From positions 1 to 37,982 of IMG/VR virus record IMGVR_UViG_3300020419_000002: a stretch of DNA of 37,982 bases, one strand, 5' to 3'. This document shows, in pieces, positions 7,087-17,174 of this stretch. Both the position numbers and the translations under genes were made by a program. How positions within the stretch are numbered: position 1 is the first letter of the stretch; every line of letters begins with the position of its first letter. This DNA comes from a virus. The notes beneath the pieces are model-generated. The model saw only the letters and a program-made list of their open reading frames with translations, searched no databases and was not told the DNA's origin.

Positions 7087-8778
7087 TTAAAATTGAACTC
7101 TTTTCGGAGTCCATTGGTGACCGTCAATATTATTACTTGCATAATAATTGTTATAACCAAAAGCATATAAAGTATTACTTTCAGTTAAGGCAAGAACTGT
7201 AAAATATCCAGTTCCACTTGATGAATAACCACCAACATCATAGTCAATGATTTTCTCAGGTATTTTTACTGGTGCTAGACCATTAGGTGTTGTTGCATTG
7301 TTATAGCTACTTCCATAACCAGCTCCGTCACTTCCTTGACTTGTCGCACCCCAACAATATAATATTCCATCACTAGTAAGTGCTGAAAAGTGGCTACCAT
7401 AGTGTCCACCTAACATATTAATTTTAGTTACATTTGTAATTGGTTGATTATTATAATCTCTATACTGATTCCAAGCAGTTGTGTTACTACCAGTAGGACT
7501 CGTACTGAATCCACTATAACCCCTATGCCATATTGTACCGTCAGTTCTTCTTGAAAGTATTCTACCATATCCACCATTCATAGCAATTATCTCTGCACTA
7601 CCAGTTTCAATAGGGTCGCTAGGCACAACGGTGTAGCCATTTTGTCCTTGTGAACCCCAACCAGCTTGGTTTAATCCACTATTAGTTAAGTTAGTAACAT
7701 TCCCATTTTGATGTAAAACCATAAGAGTTCCATAGTATTGAGAACCAGCTACCCAATGACCGTCGTGAATGTTTGCAGTTATATCAATAACTGGAGAACC
7801 AACTGAGTTAAGCATAGTTACTTTTTGAAAAGTAGTTCCAGTAGGTTGTAAACCGTAATTACTGTGATTACCACTTGTCCATAAAGTATCATCTTCTGTC
7901 TGTAAACAAGTCCAACCATAAGTAGATGGGAGAGAAAACATTCTTTTTATTGTGCCTAATTCTTCACCAATTCTTTTTACTGTATATACAAAGTTAGTAG
8001 TACCATCTCCTAGTTGACCATAGTTGTTTTGACCCCAACCATATACTTTCCCACTTTGAGTAAGCATCAATATTTGACCATATCCATACCAACCGTAGCC
8101 ACAATGTACATCTACAATTTTTTCATTTTGTAATTCAGGTAATACATCATACATTCTTTTTGGTGTTTGTTGATTAGATAAACCACTTGTATTTGTATCT
8201 GTTCCATCATAAGCACCCCAACTCCAAGAATGACCGTTTGTATCTATTGCAATTTTTAGTGTTGCATTTCCATATAATTTATCAATTACAGTTCCTTTAG
8301 GAAAAGGAAGCATAGCTGGTCTAAAAGTATTACTGTTCTGTCCGTAAACTCCAGTTCCGTGTCTACCATCATTATTTCTTCTACCCCATTGTCTAACTGT
8401 ACCGTCTGACATAATAACCATAGGAGTATCATAAAAAGTTCCTAAGTAGTTTCCTCTATGTGGACTATTGTTTCCAGAACTCATCAATCTTTTTACATAA
8501 GTTCCATTTCTTTCATCTGTGTGTCTAAACTCAATTCCTGAGTTTAATTTAGAATGTAGTAACTGAGAATTTGTACCACCAACAGAAGTTCCACCAGTAA
8601 GTAAATGACCTTTACTTGTAACATCTTGTTGACCCAAAGCAAAAGCAACTAAGTTTCCTGAAGCATCAATTTTATATGTTCCTGAGTTATAATAAACAAC
8701 ATCATTCTCTATATATGTTCCAGTAGGCGAATATTGCCCTTTCCATCTATAACCTAGTTTATCTATATTTATTTGCAT
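7087..8778 (-). CDS. RCC1-repeat tail protein (second beta-propeller)
   Basis: A 563-residue protein that shares its design with the next gene downstream. The N-terminus (YRWKGQYSPTGTYIENDVVY) matches the same small carbohydrate-binding-like module. The rest contains about eight diverged RCC1-type repeats, for example GKVYGWGQNNYGQLGDGTT and GTVRQWGRRNNDGRHGTG. The cupredoxin-like domain of its neighbour is absent. The gene lies between the gp17-like adaptor and the other propeller protein, so all three probably form the tail-fibre apparatus that contacts the host surface. The specific ligand is unknown. Confidence 0.82.
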   Translation of the reverse strand: MQINIDKLGYRWKGQYSPTGTYIENDVVYYNSGTYKIDASGNLVAFALGQQDVTSKGHLLTGGTSVGGTNSQLLHSKLNSGIEFRHTDERNGTYVKRLMSSGNNSPHRGNYLGTFYDTPMVIMSDGTVRQWGRRNNDGRHGTGVYGQNSNTFRPAMLPFPKGTVIDKLYGNATLKIAIDTNGHSWSWGAYDGTDTNTSGLSNQQTPKRMYDVLPELQNEKIVDVHCGYGWYGYGQILMLTQSGKVYGWGQNNYGQLGDGTTNFVYTVKRIGEELGTIKRMFSLPSTYGWTCLQTEDDTLWTSGNHSNYGLQPTGTTFQKVTMLNSVGSPVIDITANIHDGHWVAGSQYYGTLMVLHQNGNVTNLTNSGLNQAGWGSQGQNGYTVVPSDPIETGSAEIIAMNGGYGRILSRRTDGTIWHRGYSGFSTSPTGSNTTAWNQYRDYNNQPITNVTKINMLGGHYGSHFSALTSDGILYCWGATSQGSDGAGYGSSYNNATTPNGLAPVKIPEKIIDYDVGGYSSSGTGYFTVLALTESNTLYAFGYNNYYASNNIDGHQWTPKRVQF

Positions 8779-8787
8779 ATTTATTCC

Positions 8788-9708
8788 TTATGGTAAATCT
8801 ATTTGTAAAGTGTTGTTAACTATTTGAAATGTTACATTTTCAGCTATAAGTTGGTAGTCATAATCTGAAACATTATAATTACCAGTTGTGCTTGTTGTTT
8901 GGTTTAATTGACCATTAGTTAATTTCAATCCATAGAATTTAGGTGAAGCAACAGAGCTTACAAGCTCGTAAGAAGTTTCTCCTGAATTAACTTGTAAGAA
9001 TTTTCCAGCATTACCTGATAATGTTTGAGGTAATGAAGCACTAGATAGTAATGTTTGTGTTGATGTATATAAAGTATTAGTGTCATTTTTTAATTGTAAT
9101 GTATCAGCTTTTAATTGTGTAACATCACTCTTTAAACCAAGTGTATCTGTTTCAGCTTGTTCAGCATCAGTTTTTGCTTGAACTGCATCATTCTTTGCAT
9201 TGGTTGCATCTGTAACAGCTTGGTTTACTGTTGATACAGCATTGTTTGCAGTTGTGACAGCTGAAGCTGTAAGTGAGTTTACAGTTCTAACATTTACTGC
9301 ATCAGTATCAGCTGAACCGTCAGCTACATTTTTTATTACTTTATTTAGAGCATCAAACTTATCATCTGTATCAACCCCCATTTTATTAGCGACACCATCA
9401 GTAATCTCTTGTACTACAAAGAAGTTTTGGTTAGCAGATTTATCTAAGTCTGATTCTGTTAATACTGAGCCATCTTGAAAGTCTACAAGTCTTGCATCAA
9501 TAGGTGTTGTTCTCTTAAATAAGATAGTTACACCAGTAGCTGGTGGTGTTGTAAATGTTACTGTACTTTGGTTGACAGTAAATCCTGAAGTCTGAGCAAC
9601 ACCATCAAGAAACACACCTAAATGTGAAAGGTCTAAGTAATCAAAAGTCAATGTAAATTGACTAGTATTACTGTCACCAGTAAAGGTTTGTTGTGCTAAT
9701 AGTGTCAT
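8788..9708 (-). CDS. Tail fibre adaptor (T7 gp17 N-terminal domain)
   Basis: A 306-residue protein. Residues 1-140 match the N-terminal tail-attachment domain of T7 gp17; the stretch RLVDFQDGSVLTESDLDKSA is diagnostic. Residues about 150-220 form a repetitive helical rod (DAVQAKTDAEQAETD), as in T7 fibres. It then ends in a short Thr/Ser-rich tail instead of the T7 C-terminal receptor tip, so the protein is about 250 residues shorter than gp17 (553). The two RCC1 proteins encoded just downstream are likely to supply the receptor-binding part. The ATG at 9708 follows AGGAGT. Confidence 0.88.
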   Translation of the reverse strand: MTLLAQQTFTGDSNTSQFTLTFDYLDLSHLGVFLDGVAQTSGFTVNQSTVTFTTPPATGVTILFKRTTPIDARLVDFQDGSVLTESDLDKSANQNFFVVQEITDGVANKMGVDTDDKFDALNKVIKNVADGSADTDAVNVRTVNSLTASAVTTANNAVSTVNQAVTDATNAKNDAVQAKTDAEQAETDTLGLKSDVTQLKADTLQLKNDTNTLYTSTQTLLSSASLPQTLSGNAGKFLQVNSGETSYELVSSVASPKFYGLKLTNGQLNQTTSTTGNYNVSDYDYQLIAENVTFQIVNNTLQIDLP

Positions 9709-9721
9709 TTATTACTCCTAA

Positions 9722-12700
9722 TTAAAAATTTTGTAGTTCATCAAGTGGAGATACCTCTCCTTGTCTTTTACTAAAGTCAACGGATTGTGTTCGTTTATTT
9801 TCTAACCACATTCCAAAAGGTAACTCTGTGTTTTTATCAAAATATTTATTTATATTATTATTCTCATTATTTTCTATATTACCTATAACGGTCATAACAA
9901 ATGCTTTTCTAATGGTGTTAAGGTAATCTATTTTTGTTTCAGCATAATCTTTTAGTCCAGCTTCTCTTATTACACTTGACTTCAATGGGTCAGGTAATTT
10001 TTTGTACTCAGGACTATTTATAGCTTGTAATAACATTTCATTTAAAGTTTTACCTTTAATCTTTGTTGTTCTAACTTGTTCAGCAAATTCCATATATGCA
10101 CTTCTACCGTCTACATTTTCAAAATTCTTTAAATCAACTGGTGTACCGTTGAATGTCATTTTTGATTTAGGTGCTGAGAATGTTTTATCTAATCTTAATA
10201 ATTCTTTATACAAAGGATTGTAATTATTATATTCTTTTTGTGTAAAAGGATTTATAGTTCTTTGTAAAAATCTGTCTAGATTAGGGTCAATATCTCTTGC
10301 TTCTCCATACAAAATATCAATGTAAGGTTCTGCACTATTTTGTACACCCAATCTTTGTTTTATACCATCTAACATTTCTCTAACATCTCGCATATATGGG
10401 TCGTTTTGTGCTTTAACGATTATGTTAGGAATGTAACTTGCTATGTGATTACCTATAAATTTCTTTAATTTTTGTTCATCATCACTCAACATAGCATCTA
10501 AAAAACTATGAAAGTTTTTAGTAAATGTTTGGTTTGCGATTGTGTTTCTAAATGCTTTACCTAAACTTCTCATACCTTTATAATTTTCAGCTACATCTTC
10601 AGTAGACATATAAATATAAGATGACATTAATAAAGCACTTACAGCATCTCTTTCTTTTTCAGTAAGATAGTCATAATATCTTGCATATTCGGCAACTGCA
10701 TTAAATATTGTACCAAAAGGTGCAAGAAGTTTTACTTGATTTTGTACACCTGAATCTCCTTTAACAGAGTAATCTGTAAAATTAAATTTAGATTTTTTAA
10801 ATCGTAATAAATAAGATTCTGAGAATGGGTCAATATATCTTTCATCAGCATAACCACCTGAATTTGATAATTCATTATGACGATAATAATTGTATGCCAT
10901 TGTCATAAGCATAGCACCAACAGCCATTTGTCCTCTTGCTTTAGCTATCATCTCAGGATTTTTAGATATACCCATTAAATGATGTAATCTGTATATAGGC
11001 AACATTCTGTCTGTTGTTGCTTTTGTAAGATTCCAAGTAACTTTTATAAACGGAAAGAACTGTTTTAATACTGGATAGCCATTAACTAAGTCATTGATTT
11101 TACTAACAAAACCAACAAGCTCATTCTTAAATGTCATTTCTTTTGCATAAGTAAGAGCTTCTTCATTAGTTCCGATAAGACCAGTTTCATCAAAGCTATC
11201 TTTTTTATATTGCTCTACTGCATCATTGTATGGTTTTGTTCCTACTTTTCCACCAGTTTTTTCTTTTGCATATCTATCAGCTAAAACTTCTAATTTAGCT
11301 CTATAATTTATCTGCATAAAAAATTCATCAGTAGCATTTAATGCTCGTGAAGGTAAACGAACTGTACTTCCAACAACATTTACAGCTTTACCAGTTAGGG
11401 TATCTCCTTTAGTTTGTATTGCTTTTTGTGCAACACTATCTACTTTTACTTCTGAAGCTGAAGTTAATACTGGGTTTTCTTGTTTAAAAGCAACTCCAGT
11501 ATATTTAAAACCATCTTCAAGAGATTTTACAATATATTTATATATTCCAAATGATTCTCTCATTTCTTTATCAAATTCTTTATACATTTGGAAATTTTTG
11601 TCACCACCAAATACTGCTTTTCTTACAAAGAAATCTCCTTTACTTAATAAACTTCCTAGTCCTTGTTCAAGAGGTGCAATAGCTGTAAGACCAGTATTAC
11701 CAGTTAAGTTTGCAAATATTGTTTTAGGTGAGGATAATATAGCATTAATCCAAACTTCGTTTAGAATATTCCAAGTTCTGTTTTGAAATGCCCATTTAAA
11801 TACTTTTACTAAAACATTAGGGTCATCAGTTTGTGCTAATTGTTTTGCTAAATTTTCAAAACCATCTTTACCACCTTTCCATTTAGAAAAGTTATTAATT
11901 TCGTAATTTAAGTTTTGTATAAGTCCATTAATATCATAAGTACCGTCTTTAGTAATACCAAATATTCTTAGCTGTCTACCAATACCTTCAGCAATCTGAC
12001 CTCTTGATTCAGCAATAGTTCTGAACAATGCAATATAAGTTTCTAATTCTTTTGCTGTTGTTTCCCCTCTTATAAACTGTCTTGCTAGTGAGGGTAATGC
12101 TTTTGCAAGAGTAGCAAAATATGCTTCTCCAGCATAAACTAAAGCTGGTGCATCTTTCTGACCTTTAGCATAATTTTTATATTCTCTAATAAATCTTTCT
12201 ATTCCTTCAGGATTATTAGGGTATCTTTTTAATGCTAATCTTTTTAATTCTTCGTCAGTTAAAACTTTTTTTACTTTTGATTTATAAATATTATCGTAAA
12301 TATCTATAAGAGCTTTAGCACCTTCAACATCTAAACCATCATCTTTTATAAAAGGTTTAATGTTTATATATTTAGAATTAAGTGTAAGAGCTTCATCAAA
12401 ACTAATTTTACCTTCTTTATATAATTCAAAGTTTTCCTTCATTTCTTTAGGAATTTCTTTAAGACCTTTTGTGAAGTTAACTTTGTCATAAGATGACATA
12501 TTAGATTGATTTACTGCTTGTTGTGCAAAATTTCTTTTATCTCTTAACTTAGGTACAATGTTGTTTCTCCAGTAATCTCTATAACCTATTTTACTAGATA
12601 CTTCTCTATCATTACCTATCATAGACTTCCATTCTTCACTTCTACGAATGTTCTCGTCTATATCAAAACCTTTATAACCTTCATCAACCATAGTCCATTT

Positions 12701-14581
12701 ATGATGATAAATTTGTTCGTTTGCTTTTTGTCCAGTAAATAAAGTTGTTCCGTCACTTCTTACTAATATTGTATCACCAACAGTAGGTTCAAAGTTTGTA
12801 TCAAAGTCAGCTGACTTAGTAAAAGCAACAGTACCATTCTTTGAATCATAACGAACAACTGCATAATCAAAATCTTTTGGTAAAGACTTCTTAGCTTTAT
12901 TCAATGTTTCTTTTGGTACAACTTTTGATTCAGAAGATTTATGAACATAGGTTTGTCCACCTATTGTTTTACCTACACCAAATTTTGCATCTCTTTTTAG
13001 TGAAGGGTCTATATTTTTTAGTTTACCAATAGGAGATTTAACAACTTCTATGTGTCCACCTTTAACTATTCTTGCAGAGTTCTTACCAAATACTTCTTCT
13101 ATTTCTGCAATATATTCTTTATTAGCTTTGCCTAATTGAAATCCTTGTTTTGTTGCACCTTCTTTTGGTGCTTTATAATTATCAATGTAAACAACACCAT
13201 CATCTTTTATAGCAAATTTAGCTTGTTCTAATATCCTTCTTCTAACTGTTTTCTCAGGAACAACATTTAAAACATTGGCAATAACAACATTATCTACACC
13301 ACCGTCTTTATCTTTTAAATCTTTTATCTTTTGTATTGTTTGTGCATTTTCTTCAGGTGATAATCTATAAGGGTCATACTTAATATTCGTAACTTTTTTA
13401 CCGTTGAGAAACTCATCAGTAACCCTACCCTTCCCACTACCAATTTCTAAACTAACACTATTTTCTTTCCAACCACCATTTTTATCAATGTTTTCATATA
13501 TAGCTGGTTTTCTGTTACTTTTAAAATTTACATCAGTTTCAGCTGAACTAATACTTTGTTCTTTATCTACTGTGTTGTAGTTATACAGTTCGTCAATTTC
13601 ATCAACATCAGTTTCTTTTGATGAAGATATATTTTGTTCTTGTTTGGCTAAAGAATCTAATTCAGCTATTTTTTCTAAATCTTGTTCTTTTTGTGCATAA
13701 TCTTTTTTTAATTTTGAATGTTTGTAATATCTAGCTAAAGAAAAAATACCTTCTAATGTGCCACCAATACCAGCACCTTCTAATGTATTTTTTAATCTAG
13801 CTTCATACCATTTGTCATCAGGGTCACTTTTTAAATAACCTAAATAATCGTCAACAGTATTGGGATAATATTCGTGTAATACATCTGTTAATCTTCCCAT
13901 ATCATCATCAAAGGCGATAAAGTCAGCTCCAGCACCAGTAGCAATAGATTTAGCAAATTTTCCACTTAATGATGGTGTTTTAGCAATTTTAACAAATTTA
14001 TCTATGCCTTTAAATCCTATCATAAATTGCATCATACCCTCACCAAAAGGTGCATACCTATTAGTATAATGACTTGGATTTAAACCTATTGCTGTAAGAA
14101 ACTCATTATCAGGTGCTTTGATATTGTAAGAATCTTCAACACCAATACTACCAGTTATAGGAAATAAGATACCTTTTGTTTCAACTTGGTCTTTTTCATC
14201 AACAGCTTTGTTGTATGGTACATATTCAATAAGACCGTTCTGTGCATCTTTACCGTATCTAAATCCACCTAGATTTGTCGTTTCTCCTAAAGTGTCACCT
14301 ATATCTTCTGTTAAACTAGATACACTATTAAGAAATTTTCTTGAAGCATTGTACGGAGCTTTTAAAAATATATCATTAGCTGTTGCTGGTGTAGATAAAA
14401 CTTCATTTGCAATTTCATCAAACCAGTTTGGTCTATCATCAACTTCTTGATTATTGTCAACTTCTTCGGAGATATTTTGATTATTGTTTGTATTGTTTAC
14501 TTGTTCAGTATTTTCTTCATCTACTGGTTGTCCGTCATCATTGACCTCAACAAGTTCTCCGTCTATAAGTTTTAGTGGCAT
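9722..14581 (-). CDS. Giant internal virion protein (gp16-like) with methyltransferase-like domain
   Basis: A 1619-residue protein in the slot of T7 gp16 (1318 residues), between the gp15-like protein and the tail fibre. The N-terminus is acidic and Asn-rich. Residues about 370-515 look like a Rossmann methyltransferase: motif I LEIGSGKGR (378-386), acidic YDPYR (402-406) and ANVLNVV (435-441). Such domains occur in phage polyvalent proteins injected with DNA. The C-terminal half, including AILSSPKTIFANLTGNTG, resembles large polyvalent-associated regions. I do not see the lytic transglycosylase that T7 gp16 carries at its N-terminus. GGAG precedes the ATG. A phage-type promoter sequence lies within codons 94-99. 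Confidence 0.85.
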   Translation of the reverse strand: MPLKLIDGELVEVNDDGQPVDEENTEQVNNTNNNQNISEEVDNNQEVDDRPNWFDEIANEVLSTPATANDIFLKAPYNASRKFLNSVSSLTEDIGDTLGETTNLGGFRYGKDAQNGLIEYVPYNKAVDEKDQVETKGILFPITGSIGVEDSYNIKAPDNEFLTAIGLNPSHYTNRYAPFGEGMMQFMIGFKGIDKFVKIAKTPSLSGKFAKSIATGAGADFIAFDDDMGRLTDVLHEYYPNTVDDYLGYLKSDPDDKWYEARLKNTLEGAGIGGTLEGIFSLARYYKHSKLKKDYAQKEQDLEKIAELDSLAKQEQNISSSKETDVDEIDELYNYNTVDKEQSISSAETDVNFKSNRKPAIYENIDKNGGWKENSVSLEIGSGKGRVTDEFLNGKKVTNIKYDPYRLSPEENAQTIQKIKDLKDKDGGVDNVVIANVLNVVPEKTVRRRILEQAKFAIKDDGVVYIDNYKAPKEGATKQGFQLGKANKEYIAEIEEVFGKNSARIVKGGHIEVVKSPIGKLKNIDPSLKRDAKFGVGKTIGGQTYVHKSSESKVVPKETLNKAKKSLPKDFDYAVVRYDSKNGTVAFTKSADFDTNFEPTVGDTILVRSDGTTLFTGQKANEQIYHHKWTMVDEGYKGFDIDENIRRSEEWKSMIGNDREVSSKIGYRDYWRNNIVPKLRDKRNFAQQAVNQSNMSSYDKVNFTKGLKEIPKEMKENFELYKEGKISFDEALTLNSKYINIKPFIKDDGLDVEGAKALIDIYDNIYKSKVKKVLTDEELKRLALKRYPNNPEGIERFIREYKNYAKGQKDAPALVYAGEAYFATLAKALPSLARQFIRGETTAKELETYIALFRTIAESRGQIAEGIGRQLRIFGITKDGTYDINGLIQNLNYEINNFSKWKGGKDGFENLAKQLAQTDDPNVLVKVFKWAFQNRTWNILNEVWINAILSSPKTIFANLTGNTGLTAIAPLEQGLGSLLSKGDFFVRKAVFGGDKNFQMYKEFDKEMRESFGIYKYIVKSLEDGFKYTGVAFKQENPVLTSASEVKVDSVAQKAIQTKGDTLTGKAVNVVGSTVRLPSRALNATDEFFMQINYRAKLEVLADRYAKEKTGGKVGTKPYNDAVEQYKKDSFDETGLIGTNEEALTYAKEMTFKNELVGFVSKINDLVNGYPVLKQFFPFIKVTWNLTKATTDRMLPIYRLHHLMGISKNPEMIAKARGQMAVGAMLMTMAYNYYRHNELSNSGGYADERYIDPFSESYLLRFKKSKFNFTDYSVKGDSGVQNQVKLLAPFGTIFNAVAEYARYYDYLTEKERDAVSALLMSSYIYMSTEDVAENYKGMRSLGKAFRNTIANQTFTKNFHSFLDAMLSDDEQKLKKFIGNHIASYIPNIIVKAQNDPYMRDVREMLDGIKQRLGVQNSAEPYIDILYGEARDIDPNLDRFLQRTINPFTQKEYNNYNPLYKELLRLDKTFSAPKSKMTFNGTPVDLKNFENVDGRSAYMEFAEQVRTTKIKGKTLNEMLLQAINSPEYKKLPDPLKSSVIREAGLKDYAETKIDYLNTIRKAFVMTVIGNIENNENNNINKYFDKNTELPFGMWLENKRTQSVDFSKRQGEVSPLDELQNF
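14287..14302 (-). promoter_or_regulatory. SP6-like phage promoter sequence inside the gp16-like gene
   Basis: The minus strand reads ATAGGTGACACTTTAG, identical over 16 bases to the site at 32552-32567, and followed by GAGAAAC. It differs from the SP6 promoter core (TTTAGGTGACACTATAG) at few positions. It lies within codons 94-99 of the gp16-like gene, so it must also encode protein. It would drive the rest of that gene and the tail, lysis and packaging genes. The predicted first base is G at 14287. Confidence 0.6.
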
Positions 14582-14589
14582 ATCATCTC

Positions 14590-16590
14590 CTATTTAAATC
14601 TATCATCATTAAAGAAGTTTATATCTTGAGCTTGTAATTTTTGAATTACTTTATCAGGTACTTCTTGAAATTGTGGATTATTTTTTAATTTTTCAAAATC
14701 ATTAGGTTTAACCCATCTTAATAAAAATACTTTTGGTTCAACTTTTTCATATAATAATTTAAAACTATCTTCTCCAATCGATATAAATGTATCATATTTG
14801 CTTAATGCTCTTTTAGCTTCTCTAAGAAAATCAGAATTATTTAGACCGATTGGTACATAACCTTGACCCATTTTTTGATTTACATTGTTTGCAAATTTAG
14901 GATATATGTCTTGATTTGTCATAAAACTCCAGCTTGGTTTTGGGTCAGGTTTAGGAGTTTCTTTAATACCCTTTATTATTTCTTCATTACCAGTTAATCG
15001 TCTAAAACTATTAGGGTCAATGTATTCAGCAACAGCTGAGAAATCAGGACTATTTTTATATTTCTCAATCAAAGACACAAGATATTTGTCAAATCTTGCT
15101 ATGTATGTTGCTTTATCTTCGTTATCTTTTTGTTTATTTTTGCTTGACCATAAATGAACATCTCTTTCAAATACACTTACTAAATTTGCCATTTGTATTT
15201 TTTGGTCAGCTTCTGTAAATATTTTATCTAAAGGGTTTGAAGAAAGATTTTTAAGATTAGTTAAATGTTCCGAAAAGACTTTGTAAGATGATTCTTGTGT
15301 TGTAAATAAAAAATTCTTATCAGGATTAACAAGTTCACCCTTTAAAGTATTAAATAAAGTTAAAGTATCTCTATCATATTTTGCACCGTTATCGTCAAAA
15401 TGTTTATTTATACCTTGCAAATCACCTTTTCTACGGAGTTCCATTAATTCTTCACCAAAATAATCTCCTTCTAATCCTTGATACAAATTCAATGATTGTA
15501 TAGCATATTTTCTACCGTAGATATTTTTAGTATTATTTATATACTTTTTTAAATATGCAATTTTATCAGGTATTTCCTGATACCCACCTACACCAAGTTC
15601 AATATTATCTTCAGCTATTTGTTCTTTATAATTTCTATCTGCAAATTGTACTCGTAATTGTTCGTTATTTTTTTCAATTAATTTTAATTTTTGTTCTTTT
15701 ACAAACAATGCACCTCTATTTGTATCAGCATAATTACCAGTACCTAAAAGAACTTTTGGAACAACATTTTCTAAAATTTCTAATTTTACATTATTATCTA
15801 TCATATCTTCACCTATTAATGCTTCAAGTCCTTTTTCTATATACTCAATAGGAACTTTTGAATCTCCAGTTATATTAAACATTGTTTTAATTTTATTAGT
15901 ATAAGCTGTGGCTATCGCATCATAACCATTCTTTTTACCGTAATGTTCTTGTATTGTTGTAGTAAAGTTAGTGGCTATTTCTTTTTGGAACATAACATCA
16001 GCATTATTTAAAATGGTTTGATTATGTGATGCTGATAAACTATTTCTATAACCATCAGTTTTCTTAAAAAAGTTTTCATTCATAACAACTGGGTCAAAAG
16101 CATTTAAGTTGTTATCAACAATATATTTCTTTAAAGTTTCACCATAAAAATCATTAAATACATTTGGTTCATTTATAGCTCTATCTTTAATATTATTTTT
16201 TGCATACTCTGTATTTAAGTATGTTTGAAATTGTCCAGCTTTATTTTGTAAATAAAGGTTTTTCATTTCCGTTACATAGTACGGATTAGCATTGTTGCTT
16301 ATATTGTTTTTCTTTGCATACTCAGCAAAAGTTTTTATACCCTCATCATATTCTATTTTAGCTGTATCTGCTTTTGCCTTTGCTTCCCCTTCTTGTTGTA
16401 GTTCAATTTCATCAGCAACAGCCATCTTTGTTAATGCACCTTTTGCAAAATTATCTAATGTCTTAGCTAAATCACCGTATGTATCGCTTACTGGTTCGGC
16501 TTCAGGTTTGTAAAACCAATTTAAATCTTGAGATACTACCTGAGGTAATTCAGGAGTTATATCTAATGTGGGTAATCTAGTTTTTGCCAT
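14590..16590 (-). CDS. Internal virion protein C (T7 gp15-like)
   Basis: A 666-residue protein in the T7 gene 15 position; gp15 of T7 has 747 residues. The start (MAKTRLPTLDITPELP) and the long soluble helical body, rich in Asn, Lys and Glu, fit this family, which forms the periplasmic part of the DNA-ejection channel with gp14 and gp16. There is no signal peptide or membrane segment, as expected for a protein stored in the head. It overlaps the gp14-like stop by one base, and GGAGGT lies 12 bases before its ATG. The name relies largely on gene order and size. Confidence 0.78.
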   Translation of the reverse strand: MAKTRLPTLDITPELPQVVSQDLNWFYKPEAEPVSDTYGDLAKTLDNFAKGALTKMAVADEIELQQEGEAKAKADTAKIEYDEGIKTFAEYAKKNNISNNANPYYVTEMKNLYLQNKAGQFQTYLNTEYAKNNIKDRAINEPNVFNDFYGETLKKYIVDNNLNAFDPVVMNENFFKKTDGYRNSLSASHNQTILNNADVMFQKEIATNFTTTIQEHYGKKNGYDAIATAYTNKIKTMFNITGDSKVPIEYIEKGLEALIGEDMIDNNVKLEILENVVPKVLLGTGNYADTNRGALFVKEQKLKLIEKNNEQLRVQFADRNYKEQIAEDNIELGVGGYQEIPDKIAYLKKYINNTKNIYGRKYAIQSLNLYQGLEGDYFGEELMELRRKGDLQGINKHFDDNGAKYDRDTLTLFNTLKGELVNPDKNFLFTTQESSYKVFSEHLTNLKNLSSNPLDKIFTEADQKIQMANLVSVFERDVHLWSSKNKQKDNEDKATYIARFDKYLVSLIEKYKNSPDFSAVAEYIDPNSFRRLTGNEEIIKGIKETPKPDPKPSWSFMTNQDIYPKFANNVNQKMGQGYVPIGLNNSDFLREAKRALSKYDTFISIGEDSFKLLYEKVEPKVFLLRWVKPNDFEKLKNNPQFQEVPDKVIQKLQAQDINFFNDDRFK

Positions 16591-17174
16591 TAGCTAACTG
16601 TACCTCCATCTTTCTTCGCTTGTTTATATCCTTTAACATTTAGTTCTTTTTGTGCTTCAAGAGCAAAATAAGTTGATGCTACATTAACAGCACCATTAAC
16701 TAATAGACCTACTGGGTCAGGTGGAGTTAAATATGTAGCTTGTGACTCATAACCAAGTTGAATATTTTTCATATTTAAATCATATTGGTCATAATTCATT
16801 TTTAAATTTCTTGATAAAGAAGCCATATAGTTTCCTTCTTTTCTGTAATAATCATTGTATACTGCCATAGCACTTCCTCTTAATGCTATGTTTCTTTCAC
16901 CAAATACATTTCTAGCTTCAGCTCTAGCTTTCTTTGCTTTCAATGATTGTTGATAACCTTTTTCTAAACTTTGGTCTGTAACTTGTTTTATTTTTAGTTG
17001 TTCACTTGCATATCGTGCAACAGCATTTTTTCGTGCTAAATCGTTTTGTCTTTGCTGTTGCTTATACACAGATTTCTGTTGCTGGTATCCTTGATAGAAC
17101 TGAAGTCCAGCACTAACAACAGACATAGCTACCATAGCTTGGGTAGCTGTTATACTTGATATTGGTTCACACAT
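16590..17174 (-). CDS. Internal virion protein B (T7 gp14-like)
   Basis: A 194-residue protein, almost the same length as T7 gp14 (196). The N-terminal 30 residues are hydrophobic (ATQAMVAMSVVSAGLQFYQG), followed by a long basic and glutamine-rich helical region (YQQQKSVYKQQQRQNDLARK). This is the hallmark of gp14-type proteins, which enter the outer membrane during DNA ejection. A second hydrophobic stretch lies near 152-172. It overlaps the gp13-like gene by 25 bases and the next gene by one, so the ejection proteins are translated as a coupled set. Confidence 0.83.
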   Translation of the reverse strand: MCEPISSITATQAMVAMSVVSAGLQFYQGYQQQKSVYKQQQRQNDLARKNAVARYASEQLKIKQVTDQSLEKGYQQSLKAKKARAEARNVFGERNIALRGSAMAVYNDYYRKEGNYMASLSRNLKMNYDQYDLNMKNIQLGYESQATYLTPPDPVGLLVNGAVNVASTYFALEAQKELNVKGYKQAKKDGGTVS

